Positions 1 through 8,800 of a stretch of 37,459 nucleotides of DNA are shown here, one piece after another. The notes under the pieces were generated by a model. The model saw only the letters and a list, made by a program, of their open reading frames with translations, searched no databases and was not told where the DNA came from. Positions within the stretch are counted from its first letter, which is position 1. Every line of letters starts with the position of its first letter. The translations under genes were made by a program, and so were the position numbers. This DNA is from Bryobacteraceae bacterium (GTDB lineage Bacteria > Acidobacteriota > Terriglobia > Bryobacterales > Bryobacteraceae): assembly GCA_025062235.1 (NCBI GenBank), contig JANXAE010000015.1, positions 1 through 37,459 on the forward strand. Reading direction: 5' to 3'.

Positions 1-81
1 GTCGGTACGCAATCTGCCCGGCAGGCTCGGGGCTATCAATGCCGCCAAGCGGACGCGCTGGCTGGGCCCCGTCGGCCGTGT

Positions 82-2655
82 TCAGGAGGCCCACGTGATC
101 AGATTCGGCAGGAAGGGCGAGATCAGGTCCGGGTGCGAAGGAAGGATGCGAATCGTGTACCCGTGACGCCCGCTGCGCGTGCACGGAGCGATGCCCCCTT
201 CGAAGATCCAGCTATTGCCGGAGCGTTCACCGGTAGGTTCCAGGCGAGCGGTGACCGGGTCCACGATGCGGCCGTCGGAATCGAGCTTGCCCAGGTAGAG
301 CTCGACCCTGACGTCATCGGGAAGGAGCGGGCCGAGATGGACGCGGACGCGGACTTGGGCGCGCTGGCCGACCAGAAGGTCGGCGAGGCCGCGCTCGACG
401 GCTTCGACACGCACCTCATGCCAGGCTGAGCGGACGCGGGCGAGCCAGGCGGCGAGCGCGCGAGCGCGAGCGGCCCCGTTGTCAGCCAAGGTGCGGTAGA
501 GGGCATTGCAGACCAAATAGAAGCGCTCCGTGTATTCGCGGACCATGCGGTGCGTGTTGAAGAAGTGGCAGAGGCTGGCGATCGAAGTGCGCATGCGTTC
601 GATCCAGCGGCGGGGCAGGCGGTCGCGCCCGCGCTCGTAGAAGGTGGGAACGACGTCGCGTTCGAGTACGTCGTAGAGAGCTTCCGCCTCGACCATGTCC
701 TGGTATTCGCGCTGATCGTAGGTCTCGCCGCGGCCGATGGCCCAGCCGATCCTGTGGTTGTAACGGCTCCAAGCTTCGTCCCACCAACCGTCGAGCGTGC
801 TCAGGTTGAGAGCGCCGTTGGCAGCGGCTTTCATCCCGCTGGTTCCACTGGCTTCGAGCGGGCGCAGGGGGGTATTGAGCCAGACGTCGCAGCCCTGGAC
901 GAGGTACCGGGCGACAGCCATGTCGTGGTCTTCGAGGAAGACGAGGCGGCGACGGAAGTCCGGCTGGCGCGCCAAAGCTACGATCTGGCGGATGAGCTCC
1001 TTGCCCGCGCCGTCGCGGGGGTGCGCCTTGCCGGCAAAGATGACTTGGACGGGACGCGCCGGGTCGTTGAGGATACGCTTGAGGCGCTCGACGTCGCGCA
1101 GGATCAGGGTTGCACGCTTGTAGGTGGCGAAGCGGCGCGCGAAGCCGATGGTCAGGGCTTCGGGATCGAGCGCCTCGTCGGCGGCCTCGATTTCCGCGCG
1201 CGGAGCCCCGCGGCGCTCGAGCTGCTGGCGCAGTCGGCGGCGCGCGAAAGCCACCAGCCGTTCGCGACGGCGCTCGTGCGTGCGCCAGAGCTCTTCGGCG
1301 GGGATGGTTTCGGCGCGGCGCCAGAGGGCAGGATCGGCGGGCTCTTCGCGCCAGGCGGGGCCGAGATAACGATCGTAGAGCTGGTTCATTTCATAGGAGA
1401 TCCAGGAGCGGAAGTGCACGCCGTTGGTGACGTGGCCGATCGGCACTTCCGACTCCGGCACGCCAGGCCAGATGCCGCCCCACATGCGGCGCGTGACCTC
1501 GCCGTGCAGCCGGCTGACGCCGTTGGAGAAGGCCGCCAAGCGCAAAGCGAGGATCGTCATGCAGAAGCTTTCGCTGGCGTCGTGGGGATTCCTCCGCCCC
1601 AATCCGAGGAACTCGTCCCGGGAAAGGCCAAGTTGTGGGTAGTAGCCCGAAAAGTAGCGGTCCATCAGCTCTGGGGGGAAGAAGTCATGTCCGGCCTCGA
1701 CAGGAGTGTGAGTGGTGAAGATCAAGCTCGGGGAGGCCAGTTGGCGAGCCTCTTCGAAGGAGAGGCGGTGGCGCTGCATGAGGCGGCGGACGTGCTCGAG
1801 GGCCAGGAAGGCGGAGTGTCCTTCGTTCATGTGGTAGACGGTGGGGTCGAACCCCAAAGCTTCCAGCGCCCGGTAGCCGCCCATGCCAAGGACGATTTCC
1901 TGACGGATGCGCATTTCGCTATCGCCGCCGTAGAGCTGATCGGTGATGTCGCGATCCTCGGGATTGGGGTTCGCCGGAATGTTGGTGTCGAGCAGGATCA
2001 AGGAAACCCGGCCGACGTGGGCCTGCCATAGCTGGGCGCAGACGGTTCGACCCGGGAACTCGAGCGCGACGAGCACGGGGTTGCCGTCGGGGCCGCGAAG
2101 CAGCTGGATAGGGAGGTTGTGGAAGTCGTTATCCTCGTACGCTTCCTGCTGCCATCCGGATTCGTTCAAGTATTGCTTGAAGTATCCCTGTTGGTAGAGC
2201 AACCCTACGCCCACCACCGGTACGCCCAGATCGCTGGCCGATTTCAAATGGTCGCCGGCCAACACCCCGAGACCGCCGGCGAAGATCGAAAGGCATTCGG
2301 TCAGGCCGAACTCGGCCGAGAAGTAAGCCACCGACAGGCTGTCGGCCTTCCCGTAGACGCGCCGGAACCACGAGCCTTCGCCCGCCAAGTACGTCTCCAG
2401 GTCGCGCGCCACACGCTCGACGTGAGCGAGGAAGGCCTCATCATGGGCTGCCGCTTCCAGTTGCGCCTGGCTGATGGAGCCCAGCATGAGTACGGGATTG
2501 TGTCCCGTGGTCTCCCAGAGTTCGCTGTCCAGGCGCCGGAACAGTTCGATGGCGTCATGATTCCATGCCCACCAGAGGTTGTAGGCGATTCGGCGCAGCG
2601 GCTCCAGCCGGGGCGGCAACGCCGGCGCGACGTTGAAGGCTCCAATCGGTCTCAT
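82..2655 (-). CDS. glgP: Alpha-glucan (glycogen/maltodextrin) phosphorylase
   Basis: Releases glucose 1-phosphate from the non-reducing ends of alpha-1,4-glucans in the cytoplasm, using pyridoxal phosphate. The protein is 857 aa. It opens with the DUF3417-like N-terminal domain (NLWWAWNHDA near residue 28), typical of the TIGR02094-type phosphorylases, and carries the PLP-lysine motif EASGTSGMKAAANGA, with the lysine at about residue 609. The ORF track extends upstream to 2784, but that would overlap the preceding gene. ATG at 2655 has GAGGAG about 8 nt upstream and gives MRPIGAFNVAP, so I use it. It lies 17 nt after the CoA-binding gene on the same strand, so the two are probably co-transcribed. 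Length and motifs are normal for the family. The family assignment is secure; the preferred glucan (glycogen or maltodextrin) is not determined. Confidence 0.95.
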   Translation of the reverse strand: MRPIGAFNVAPALPPRLEPLRRIAYNLWWAWNHDAIELFRRLDSELWETTGHNPVLMLGSISQAQLEAAAHDEAFLAHVERVARDLETYLAGEGSWFRRVYGKADSLSVAYFSAEFGLTECLSIFAGGLGVLAGDHLKSASDLGVPVVGVGLLYQQGYFKQYLNESGWQQEAYEDNDFHNLPIQLLRGPDGNPVLVALEFPGRTVCAQLWQAHVGRVSLILLDTNIPANPNPEDRDITDQLYGGDSEMRIRQEIVLGMGGYRALEALGFDPTVYHMNEGHSAFLALEHVRRLMQRHRLSFEEARQLASPSLIFTTHTPVEAGHDFFPPELMDRYFSGYYPQLGLSRDEFLGLGRRNPHDASESFCMTILALRLAAFSNGVSRLHGEVTRRMWGGIWPGVPESEVPIGHVTNGVHFRSWISYEMNQLYDRYLGPAWREEPADPALWRRAETIPAEELWRTHERRRERLVAFARRRLRQQLERRGAPRAEIEAADEALDPEALTIGFARRFATYKRATLILRDVERLKRILNDPARPVQVIFAGKAHPRDGAGKELIRQIVALARQPDFRRRLVFLEDHDMAVARYLVQGCDVWLNTPLRPLEASGTSGMKAAANGALNLSTLDGWWDEAWSRYNHRIGWAIGRGETYDQREYQDMVEAEALYDVLERDVVPTFYERGRDRLPRRWIERMRTSIASLCHFFNTHRMVREYTERFYLVCNALYRTLADNGAARARALAAWLARVRSAWHEVRVEAVERGLADLLVGQRAQVRVRVHLGPLLPDDVRVELYLGKLDSDGRIVDPVTARLEPTGERSGNSWIFEGGIAPCTRSGRHGYTIRILPSHPDLISPFLPNLITWAS

Positions 2656-2672
2656 GCGCGGTCTCTCCTCTT

Positions 2673-3197
2673 TCATCGGCAGGGGGGCTCCCCGGGCTTC
2701 AGGGGAGGGCCGTCTTGTGCGGGCCCATTGGCGGGGTACCTTCCCAGCAGTCGCAGCAGGGCGGCGTGCGTGCGGTGCGGCCACGGAGCGGCCGGCAAGA
2801 ACATGACGGGGCAGTAGCCGGCGACCACTTGCAGGTCGGCTTGGCGGCAGAGCGCGAGGGCTTCGCTGCTAACGGCGCCGCGGCCCACGGCTGCGTAGAA
2901 CCAAACTCTGCGGACGCCTGCCGCCGCGCAATCGCGCGCAATCGCCGCGGCCTGCCGGCGGTGGGTGAGCACCAGCGCCACGTCGGGCGGCGGCTGGATG
3001 GCTGAGACCTGCGGGTAGCACGCCATCCCATCCATTTGCGCGACATGGGGATTCACCGGAACGACTTCGTAGCCCCGCCGGCGCAACTCGCCGAGCAGCC
3101 ACCGGCTGAAGTCGAGCCGTCGCCGGGATACGCCGACCAGGGCCCACCGCCTTTGCCGCAGGAATTCACGTATGTTTTCCAGCGTACCGACGGTCAT
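2673..3197 (-). CDS. CoA-binding domain protein (YccU-like)
   Basis: A 174-aa protein made of a single Rossmann-like CoA-binding domain (PF13380 type). Visible landmarks are ALVGVSRRRLDFSRWL near the N-terminus (nucleotide loop), VVPVNPHV after the second strand, PPDVALVLTHRR, and a late AGYCPVMFLP segment, all in the order seen in YccU-like proteins. The physiological role of these stand-alone CoA-binding proteins is not established. ATG at 3197 has GAGGAGG at ideal spacing; the ORF-track start at 3218 lacks a ribosome site. It is the first gene of a two-gene minus-strand unit with the glucan phosphorylase. A TATAAT-like box on the minus strand (3222-3227) lies 25 nt upstream of the start. 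Family call is firm, function unknown. Confidence 0.85.
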   Translation of the reverse strand: MTVGTLENIREFLRQRRWALVGVSRRRLDFSRWLLGELRRRGYEVVPVNPHVAQMDGMACYPQVSAIQPPPDVALVLTHRRQAAAIARDCAAAGVRRVWFYAAVGRGAVSSEALALCRQADLQVVAGYCPVMFLPAAPWPHRTHAALLRLLGRYPANGPAQDGPPLKPGEPPCR

Positions 3198-3221
3198 GAC
3201 GCCTCCTCTGCCGACCAACCG

Positions 3222-3227
3222 ATTATA
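3222..3227 (-). promoter_or_regulatory. Putative -10 box for the CoA-binding/glgP unit
   Basis: Read on the minus strand this is TATAAT, a perfect -10 hexamer, 25 nt upstream of the ATG at 3197. No good -35 is visible at 17 nt; the best candidate, TTTCCT, is weak. The palindrome at 3252-3265 lies just upstream of the -35 position. Confidence 0.5.
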
Positions 3228-3251
3228 AAGCGCGAGGCTGGAAAGGAAAGT

Positions 3252-3265
3252 AGAAACGCGTTTCT
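3252..3265. promoter_or_regulatory. Perfect 14-bp palindrome, candidate operator
   Basis: AGAAACGCGTTTCT is a perfect 14-bp palindrome with a central CG. It sits in the 89-bp divergent gap between the CoA-binding/glgP unit and the TonB receptor. It overlaps the expected -35 region of the rightward promoter (-10 TAGAAT at 3275-3280) and lies just upstream of the leftward one. The form (AAA-CGCG-TTT, CG centre) resembles LacI-family operators. No LacI-type gene is in the window. Confidence 0.5.
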
Positions 3266-3274
3266 GCCGTCGGT

Positions 3275-3280
3275 TAGAAT
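3275..3280 (+). promoter_or_regulatory. Putative -10 box for the TonB receptor
   Basis: TAGAAT lies 6 nt before the TTG at 3287. The same hexamer recurs in front of the SorC-like regulator (22733-22738) and a second TonB receptor (31452-31457), so it looks like a normal -10 variant here. If used, the transcript begins at or very near the TTG or the downstream ATG at 3311. Confidence 0.4.
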
Positions 3281-3286
3281 GGGCGG

Positions 3287-5077
3287 TTGCCTGGCAACTG
3301 GTTGCGCTGGATGAGTTGGTGGCTGGCCGTCGCCGCCTCGGCGCAGCAAGCTCCGTCTCTGCGCGAGCAGGTCGTGGTGACGGGGTCTTGGGAGCCCATC
3401 CCGCTGGAGGAAGCTGACCGCTCAGTGCGCTCGTTGCCCGTGCGGGCGTCGCTCCTGACGCACGGAGGCTGGGCGGATTTGCTTCGCCAGGATCCCTCGC
3501 TCGATTTGCGGGCGCGCGCTCCGGCCGGCGTGCAGACGGATCTTTCGGTCCGCGGCGGCACCTTCGGGCAGACGCTGGTGCTGCTGGACGGCATGCGCTT
3601 GAACGACCCCCAGACAGGCCATCACAGCTTGAACTTGCCGGTTACGGGGGAGGCGCTCTCTCGGGTGGAGGTGCTCCACGGATCGGGTTCGACGTTGTAT
3701 GGTGCAGACGCCGTGGGTGGTGTGGTGAACTTCGTGACCGCGAAGCCGGAGCGCTGGGAAGCGCGCGTGCGCGCCGGAGCCGGCAGCCACGGCACGCGCG
3801 AGCAGGGGGTCCTGCTCGAAGGAATTCTGGGACCCTGGAGCCAGCACCTTTCGGCCGCGCGGGAATCCAGCAGGGGCTTCATGCCGAACCGGGAGTACCG
3901 AAACCTGGCGGTGACCTCGATCACGCGCCGGGAAACCAAAAGCGGCGGCGTCAGCCTGGTGCTGGGCCACGGCGACCGGCCTTTCGGCGCTGAAGGCTTC
4001 TACGCTCCTTATCCTTCCTGGGAGCGGACGCGGGTGTGGTTCGGCGCGGTGCAGCAGCGGTGGCGTGACACCCGCCTGGCGGCGGCTTACCGCCGTCACA
4101 CGGATCTGTTCGTGCTCGACCGTGCGCGCCCGGAATTCTACGTGAACCGGCACCGGAGCCAGAGCTGGCAGGCGGCGTTGCGGCGCAGCGAGGCCACCGG
4201 GTTGAACGCGCGGTTGCACTACGGCGTGGAAGCCTTCCGCGACTCGATCGTGAGCACCAACCTGGGCGTTCACGCGCGCTCGCGGGCCGCGGCCTACGCG
4301 GCGTGGGACGTCCGTGCCTTGCGCCGCTTCTCGCTTTCGCTCGGGGCCAGGCAGGAAAGTTATCGCCCGGGGCGCGCGCCTTTCAGCCCCACCGCCAGCG
4401 GCGGCGTCTGGCTCAACTCGCGCTGGAAGTTGCGAGCAGCCGCGGCGCGCGCGTTCCGGTTGCCCAGCTTCACCGACCTGTACTATCGAGATCCCGTGAC
4501 ACGCGGCTCGCCCGAACTGCGGCCGGAGAGCGCCTGGAACTGCGAAGTGGGTGCGGATTGGCGCGGCGAGCGTGTCGCGTTCAGTGGGACGCTGTTCGAG
4601 CGGCGCGAACGGGACGGCATTGACTGGGTGCGGCTGCCCGGCGAGCAGCTCTGGAGGGCGATGAATCTCCAGCGCATTCGCATGCGCGGAGTGGAAGCCA
4701 GCCTGCTTTACGTACCGGTGCAGCGTCACCGGATCGAGCTGGGCTGGACAGGGCTCTCAGGGACGCGCCGGGGACTCGGTGAGTTCCAGTCGCGTTACGT
4801 TTTCAATTACCCGGTCCAGGTGGCGGTGGCGACCTGGGACGGCGCGGTCGGAGAGAAGTTGGTTGCTCGGATGCGAGTCCACGCCGTCGGTCGCCTCCAC
4901 CGAAAGGCGTACGCCACAGTAGATGTCGCGCTGGTGTGGCAAGGCGGGCGGTTCTGTCCCTTCCTGCGCGCATACAACCTGAACGGCGCTCGTTACGAAG
5001 AAATCCCGGGCGTGCCAATGCCGGGAAGAACACTGGCGGCCGGCATCGAGCTGCGCTGGCAAAGACGGAACCCCTAG
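3287..5077 (+). CDS. TonB-dependent receptor, BtuB/vitamin-siderophore type
   Basis: An outer-membrane beta-barrel transporter of 596 aa, much shorter than the Oar-like receptors elsewhere in the window and without their carboxypeptidase-regulatory domain. After a signal peptide (WLAVAASAQQ) comes a TonB-box-like VVVTG. The plug domain follows with typical blocks VQTDLSVRGGTFGQTLVLLDG, a GSGSTLYGADAVGGVVNF box, then the barrel. The C-terminus ends in WQRRNP rather than the usual terminal aromatic residue. The start is uncertain: TTG at 3287 is the track start and gives a longer n-region, while ATG at 3311 (MSWWLAV) is the alternative; neither has a clear ribosome site. The ligand cannot be assigned. 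A palindromic candidate operator lies directly upstream. Confidence 0.88.
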   Translation: MPGNWLRWMSWWLAVAASAQQAPSLREQVVVTGSWEPIPLEEADRSVRSLPVRASLLTHGGWADLLRQDPSLDLRARAPAGVQTDLSVRGGTFGQTLVLLDGMRLNDPQTGHHSLNLPVTGEALSRVEVLHGSGSTLYGADAVGGVVNFVTAKPERWEARVRAGAGSHGTREQGVLLEGILGPWSQHLSAARESSRGFMPNREYRNLAVTSITRRETKSGGVSLVLGHGDRPFGAEGFYAPYPSWERTRVWFGAVQQRWRDTRLAAAYRRHTDLFVLDRARPEFYVNRHRSQSWQAALRRSEATGLNARLHYGVEAFRDSIVSTNLGVHARSRAAAYAAWDVRALRRFSLSLGARQESYRPGRAPFSPTASGGVWLNSRWKLRAAAARAFRLPSFTDLYYRDPVTRGSPELRPESAWNCEVGADWRGERVAFSGTLFERRERDGIDWVRLPGEQLWRAMNLQRIRMRGVEASLLYVPVQRHRIELGWTGLSGTRRGLGEFQSRYVFNYPVQVAVATWDGAVGEKLVARMRVHAVGRLHRKAYATVDVALVWQGGRFCPFLRAYNLNGARYEEIPGVPMPGRTLAAGIELRWQRRNP

Positions 5078-5312
5078 AGTCCCCGCACCGGCGCCGGAGG
5101 ACTCGGCCGAGCTTTCGTTGGGCGACCGCCAAGGGCTGAACCGGCGAAAGCAAGGGGCTGCATGCGCTGGCTGCTGCGTGCGGGCTCTACGAGTGGTTCG
5201 GACGCGGCATGCGGCTCGAAAGCGCCGGTCCGTTCGGTGCCTCGCGCCAGAAGTCCGAAGGGGGCGGCGTCAACTCGGGACCGCCATAGGGTTCCGCACA
5301 CCCAAGGATCGG

Positions 5313-5332
5313 AGGCCCGCGGGAGCGGGCCT
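5313..5332. repeat. Perfect GC-rich hairpin, REP- or terminator-like
   Basis: AGGCCCGC-GGGA-GCGGGCCT forms an 8-bp perfect stem with a 4-nt loop. No T-run follows on either strand, so a classical intrinsic terminator is doubtful. Position between convergent genes fits a bidirectional transcript-end structure or a REP-type element. A hairpin of the same geometry (8-bp stem, 4-nt loop) is at 35919-35938. Confidence 0.5.
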
Positions 5333-5658
5333 ACGGTGGTTCGAACGGCCGGGGGGCCGGGCTTGCCGCCAAAGCCAATCCATCCGGGAAGCCGCCGATT
5401 GCGTGCGCTCTTGCTGAGGCCGGGCGCCTTAGGTTCCGGAAAGTCCGTAGCGGCGGGCAACAGTGGGACACCGTCTTCGCCCCGCAACTCGCTTGTGGCT
5501 GTCCTCGCGTTCCATAATGTCACCCTGCCAGAAAGAACGGTGGCGACGTCCCCGGCAAAACAGGACGGTCGTTGGGCGCATTGCAGGGCGGCGGCCGAGC
5601 GCGGGTCGCGAAACATCCCCGCAAGGCACGCGTCGCGAACGACGGCAACCCGGGGCTG

Positions 5659-5790
5659 CCGGGAGCGAACTCTTAGAAGGCATAGCAGGCCTCGCGCTCG
5701 CGTGCGCGAGAGCCCGTGAGCGCCGAGCCCTTGGTGAGCGAAGCAACCATCGGTTCGCCGGGCGGCCGAGGCGCGGGGATTCGCTCCCGG
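5659..5790. repeat. Spaced 11-bp perfect inverted repeat
   Basis: Left arm CCGGGAGCGAA (5659-5669) and right arm TTCGCTCCCGG (5780-5790) are exact reverse complements and enclose 110 bp of non-coding DNA. The enclosed piece has its own palindrome (5691-5710). It could be a small non-autonomous element or an RNA fold. No flanking target-site duplication was recognised. Confidence 0.4.
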
Positions 5791-5892
5791 GGGAAGCTGG
5801 CCTCTCAACCCGGCGCCCTTGCGGAACCTTCCCCTCCGTCCGGCACGGACGACCGGCCGCGTTCCGCGGGCCTTGGTTTGTAGGGTTATCGG

Positions 5893-7191
<1,299 letters not shown>

Positions 7192-7274
7192 AATACCTCC
7201 TTTCCGATACCTGGATCAGTGTACAACTGTTGGGGTTCGGCTCGCGCGACGGAGTGTCGGCTTCGCGCCAGGGC

Positions 7275-8582
7275 TCAGGCGGCTTTGCGCAGCCGTGGCG
7301 ATGTCTTGGGCGCCAAGTCACGGAACTCGACGCTGCGGTCCGCCCGCTTGTGCAGCTCAAAGGCGTCGTAAAGGGCGCCGGAGGCAGTGCGGGCCTCGAA
7401 GCGCAAGCGGTCATTCTCGATGCGGATGACTTGGAACAGCTGGGTCTGCTCCGCGGCTCGCTCGAAGGCCTGCGGCCGATCCATCTCGTACATCTTCGCG
7501 CCGCTGACCGAGCTCACGTAGACCGCGCCGGCATGACCCGATGAGGCGGAGCCGAAACGTCGTGGACCGGTCCTTGCGTAGGTATGGTCGTGGCCCTGTA
7601 AGACGAGGTCCACGCCGTGCTTGTCGAAAACCGGTTGCCAGAGCTCGCGCAGCTCCCTGTTGTCGCGGCCGCGCGCGCTCGAATAGATGGGATGGTGGAA
7701 GACCACGACGGTCCAAGCGGCGGGATTGCGTGCCAGCAGGGCATCCAGCCACTCGGCCTGCTCCTTGCGTTTCTCGACCGAATTGAGCACGACCAGCCGC
7801 AACCCCTGGATATCGAGCCAGTAGCAGGTCTCTTCCAGACCGGCTGGGCCGTTGGCGGGAAATGCAAACTGCGGCCGCCAGTTCGGCGTAAGCCGCCGCT
7901 CCCGGGAGCTATACTCGTGATTGCCCGGCGCGGCGAGTACGGGAATCATGCGATGGATGAAGCCGGCTGCGGCGTGGAATTCGCCCCATTGCTCGTCCCG
8001 GTCGTTGTCGTTGATCAGGTCGCCCGCATAGACGATGAACTTGGCTTCCGGGGCGGTCGCGAAGGCTTGCCGGATGACGCGTGCCCAGAGCGAATGGATC
8101 TCGGACTGGACATCTCCCAAGTACAGGAAGGTGAGCGGATCGCCTCTGCCACCCGCGGTTCGGAATTGGTTCCACTCGCTCCAGCGTTTCCCGTCGCCGA
8201 CCCGATAGAGATAGGCGCGCCCGGGCTGGAGGTTGCGGAAAGTCACGCTGTGGCTGTGCGCTGCGCCGGCGTTGGTCTGGTAGCGCTCGGTCGAGGCTTC
8301 GACGCGGCGGGCCTGCTTGGCGACGTCGGGGCTGTCCAGGGCTTCGGCGATTTCGGCGAACCCTCGGCTGACGCTGGCATCGGTCCGCCAGGTGACGGAC
8401 ATGGTCGTCGCCGGGTCTTCCGACCAGGTGAGAATCACGCGGTCGGGAAACGGCCCAGGCGGATAAGCGACTTCGGGCGCCTCTTGGAAGCTGAAGGTGA
8501 CGCCGGCGACAGTCAGGAGCACGGCTATGGCCAGAAGCGGCGACCCGGCCATCGAGAGCGACGCTCGGATTTGTCGTGCCAC
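7275..8582 (-). CDS. Purple acid phosphatase-like metallophosphoesterase, exported
   Basis: A two-domain exported phosphoesterase of 435 aa. After the signal peptide (SPLLAIAVLLTVAG) is a fibronectin-III-like domain (ILTWSEDPATTMSVTWRT to YLYRVGDG), then a calcineurin-like catalytic domain with the ordered metal motifs LGDVQ, YAGDLINDND, APGNHEYSS, VVFHHPIYSS and GHDHTYAR. These are the ligands of the dinuclear metal site of purple acid phosphatases. The track ORF begins at 8675, but a TATATT box lies inside that extension. GTG at 8582 has GGAGGG 9 nt upstream and places the signal peptide properly, so I chose it. Likely role is phosphate release from organic phosphomonoesters in the periplasm or outside the cell; the substrate is not known. 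Confidence 0.88.
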   Translation of the reverse strand: MARQIRASLSMAGSPLLAIAVLLTVAGVTFSFQEAPEVAYPPGPFPDRVILTWSEDPATTMSVTWRTDASVSRGFAEIAEALDSPDVAKQARRVEASTERYQTNAGAAHSHSVTFRNLQPGRAYLYRVGDGKRWSEWNQFRTAGGRGDPLTFLYLGDVQSEIHSLWARVIRQAFATAPEAKFIVYAGDLINDNDRDEQWGEFHAAAGFIHRMIPVLAAPGNHEYSSRERRLTPNWRPQFAFPANGPAGLEETCYWLDIQGLRLVVLNSVEKRKEQAEWLDALLARNPAAWTVVVFHHPIYSSARGRDNRELRELWQPVFDKHGVDLVLQGHDHTYARTGPRRFGSASSGHAGAVYVSSVSGAKMYEMDRPQAFERAAEQTQLFQVIRIENDRLRFEARTASGALYDAFELHKRADRSVEFRDLAPKTSPRLRKAA

Positions 8583-8739
8583 AGGTATGCACCCTCCACG
8601 CGGAACAGGGCTGGGGAGCCAGCCCATGGAGCGGGTCATGGCTCGCTCGAACCCACCAATATAAAGGATGCTCATCCGCCCGCGCCCGGAGCACGTCCCA
8701 AACCGTCAAAATGTGCTCGCCTGTCCGGGCCCGGCGCAT

Positions 8740-8745
8740 TACAAT
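8740..8745 (+). promoter_or_regulatory. Putative -10 box for the MEMO-AMMECR1 gene
   Basis: TACAAT lies 55 nt upstream of the ATG at 8801 in the 218-bp gap between divergent genes. No convincing -35 at 17 nt was found. The remainder of the gap holds only the leader of the opposite gene. Confidence 0.4.
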
Positions 8746-8800
8746 ACACCTGAGGCAAGCGGACCCGCGGGCGAACCCCGGGCCGCAAGGAGGGCCGGTC

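Larger units (their letters stand above)
5078..5892. other. Gene-free stretch of 815 bp with inverted repeats
   Basis: It lies between the 3' ends of two convergent genes. ORFs here in all frames have shuffled, arginine/proline-rich translations with no family resemblance, so I do not call a gene. It contains a perfect 8-bp-stem hairpin (5313-5332), an 11-bp inverted repeat with arms 110 bp apart (5659-5790), and a smaller palindrome (CTCGCG...CGCGAG, 5691-5710). No tRNA-like fold or transposase remnant was recognised. Confidence 0.6.

Noticed and set aside
550-2031. 493-aa plus-strand ORF antisense to the glucan phosphorylase
   Set aside because: It is a mirror frame of a clearly coding high-GC gene; its translation has no recognisable motif and no ribosome site.
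5074-5808. 244-aa minus-strand ORF in the gene-free stretch
   Set aside because: No motif, no ribosome site and biased composition; it looks like open frame by high GC only.
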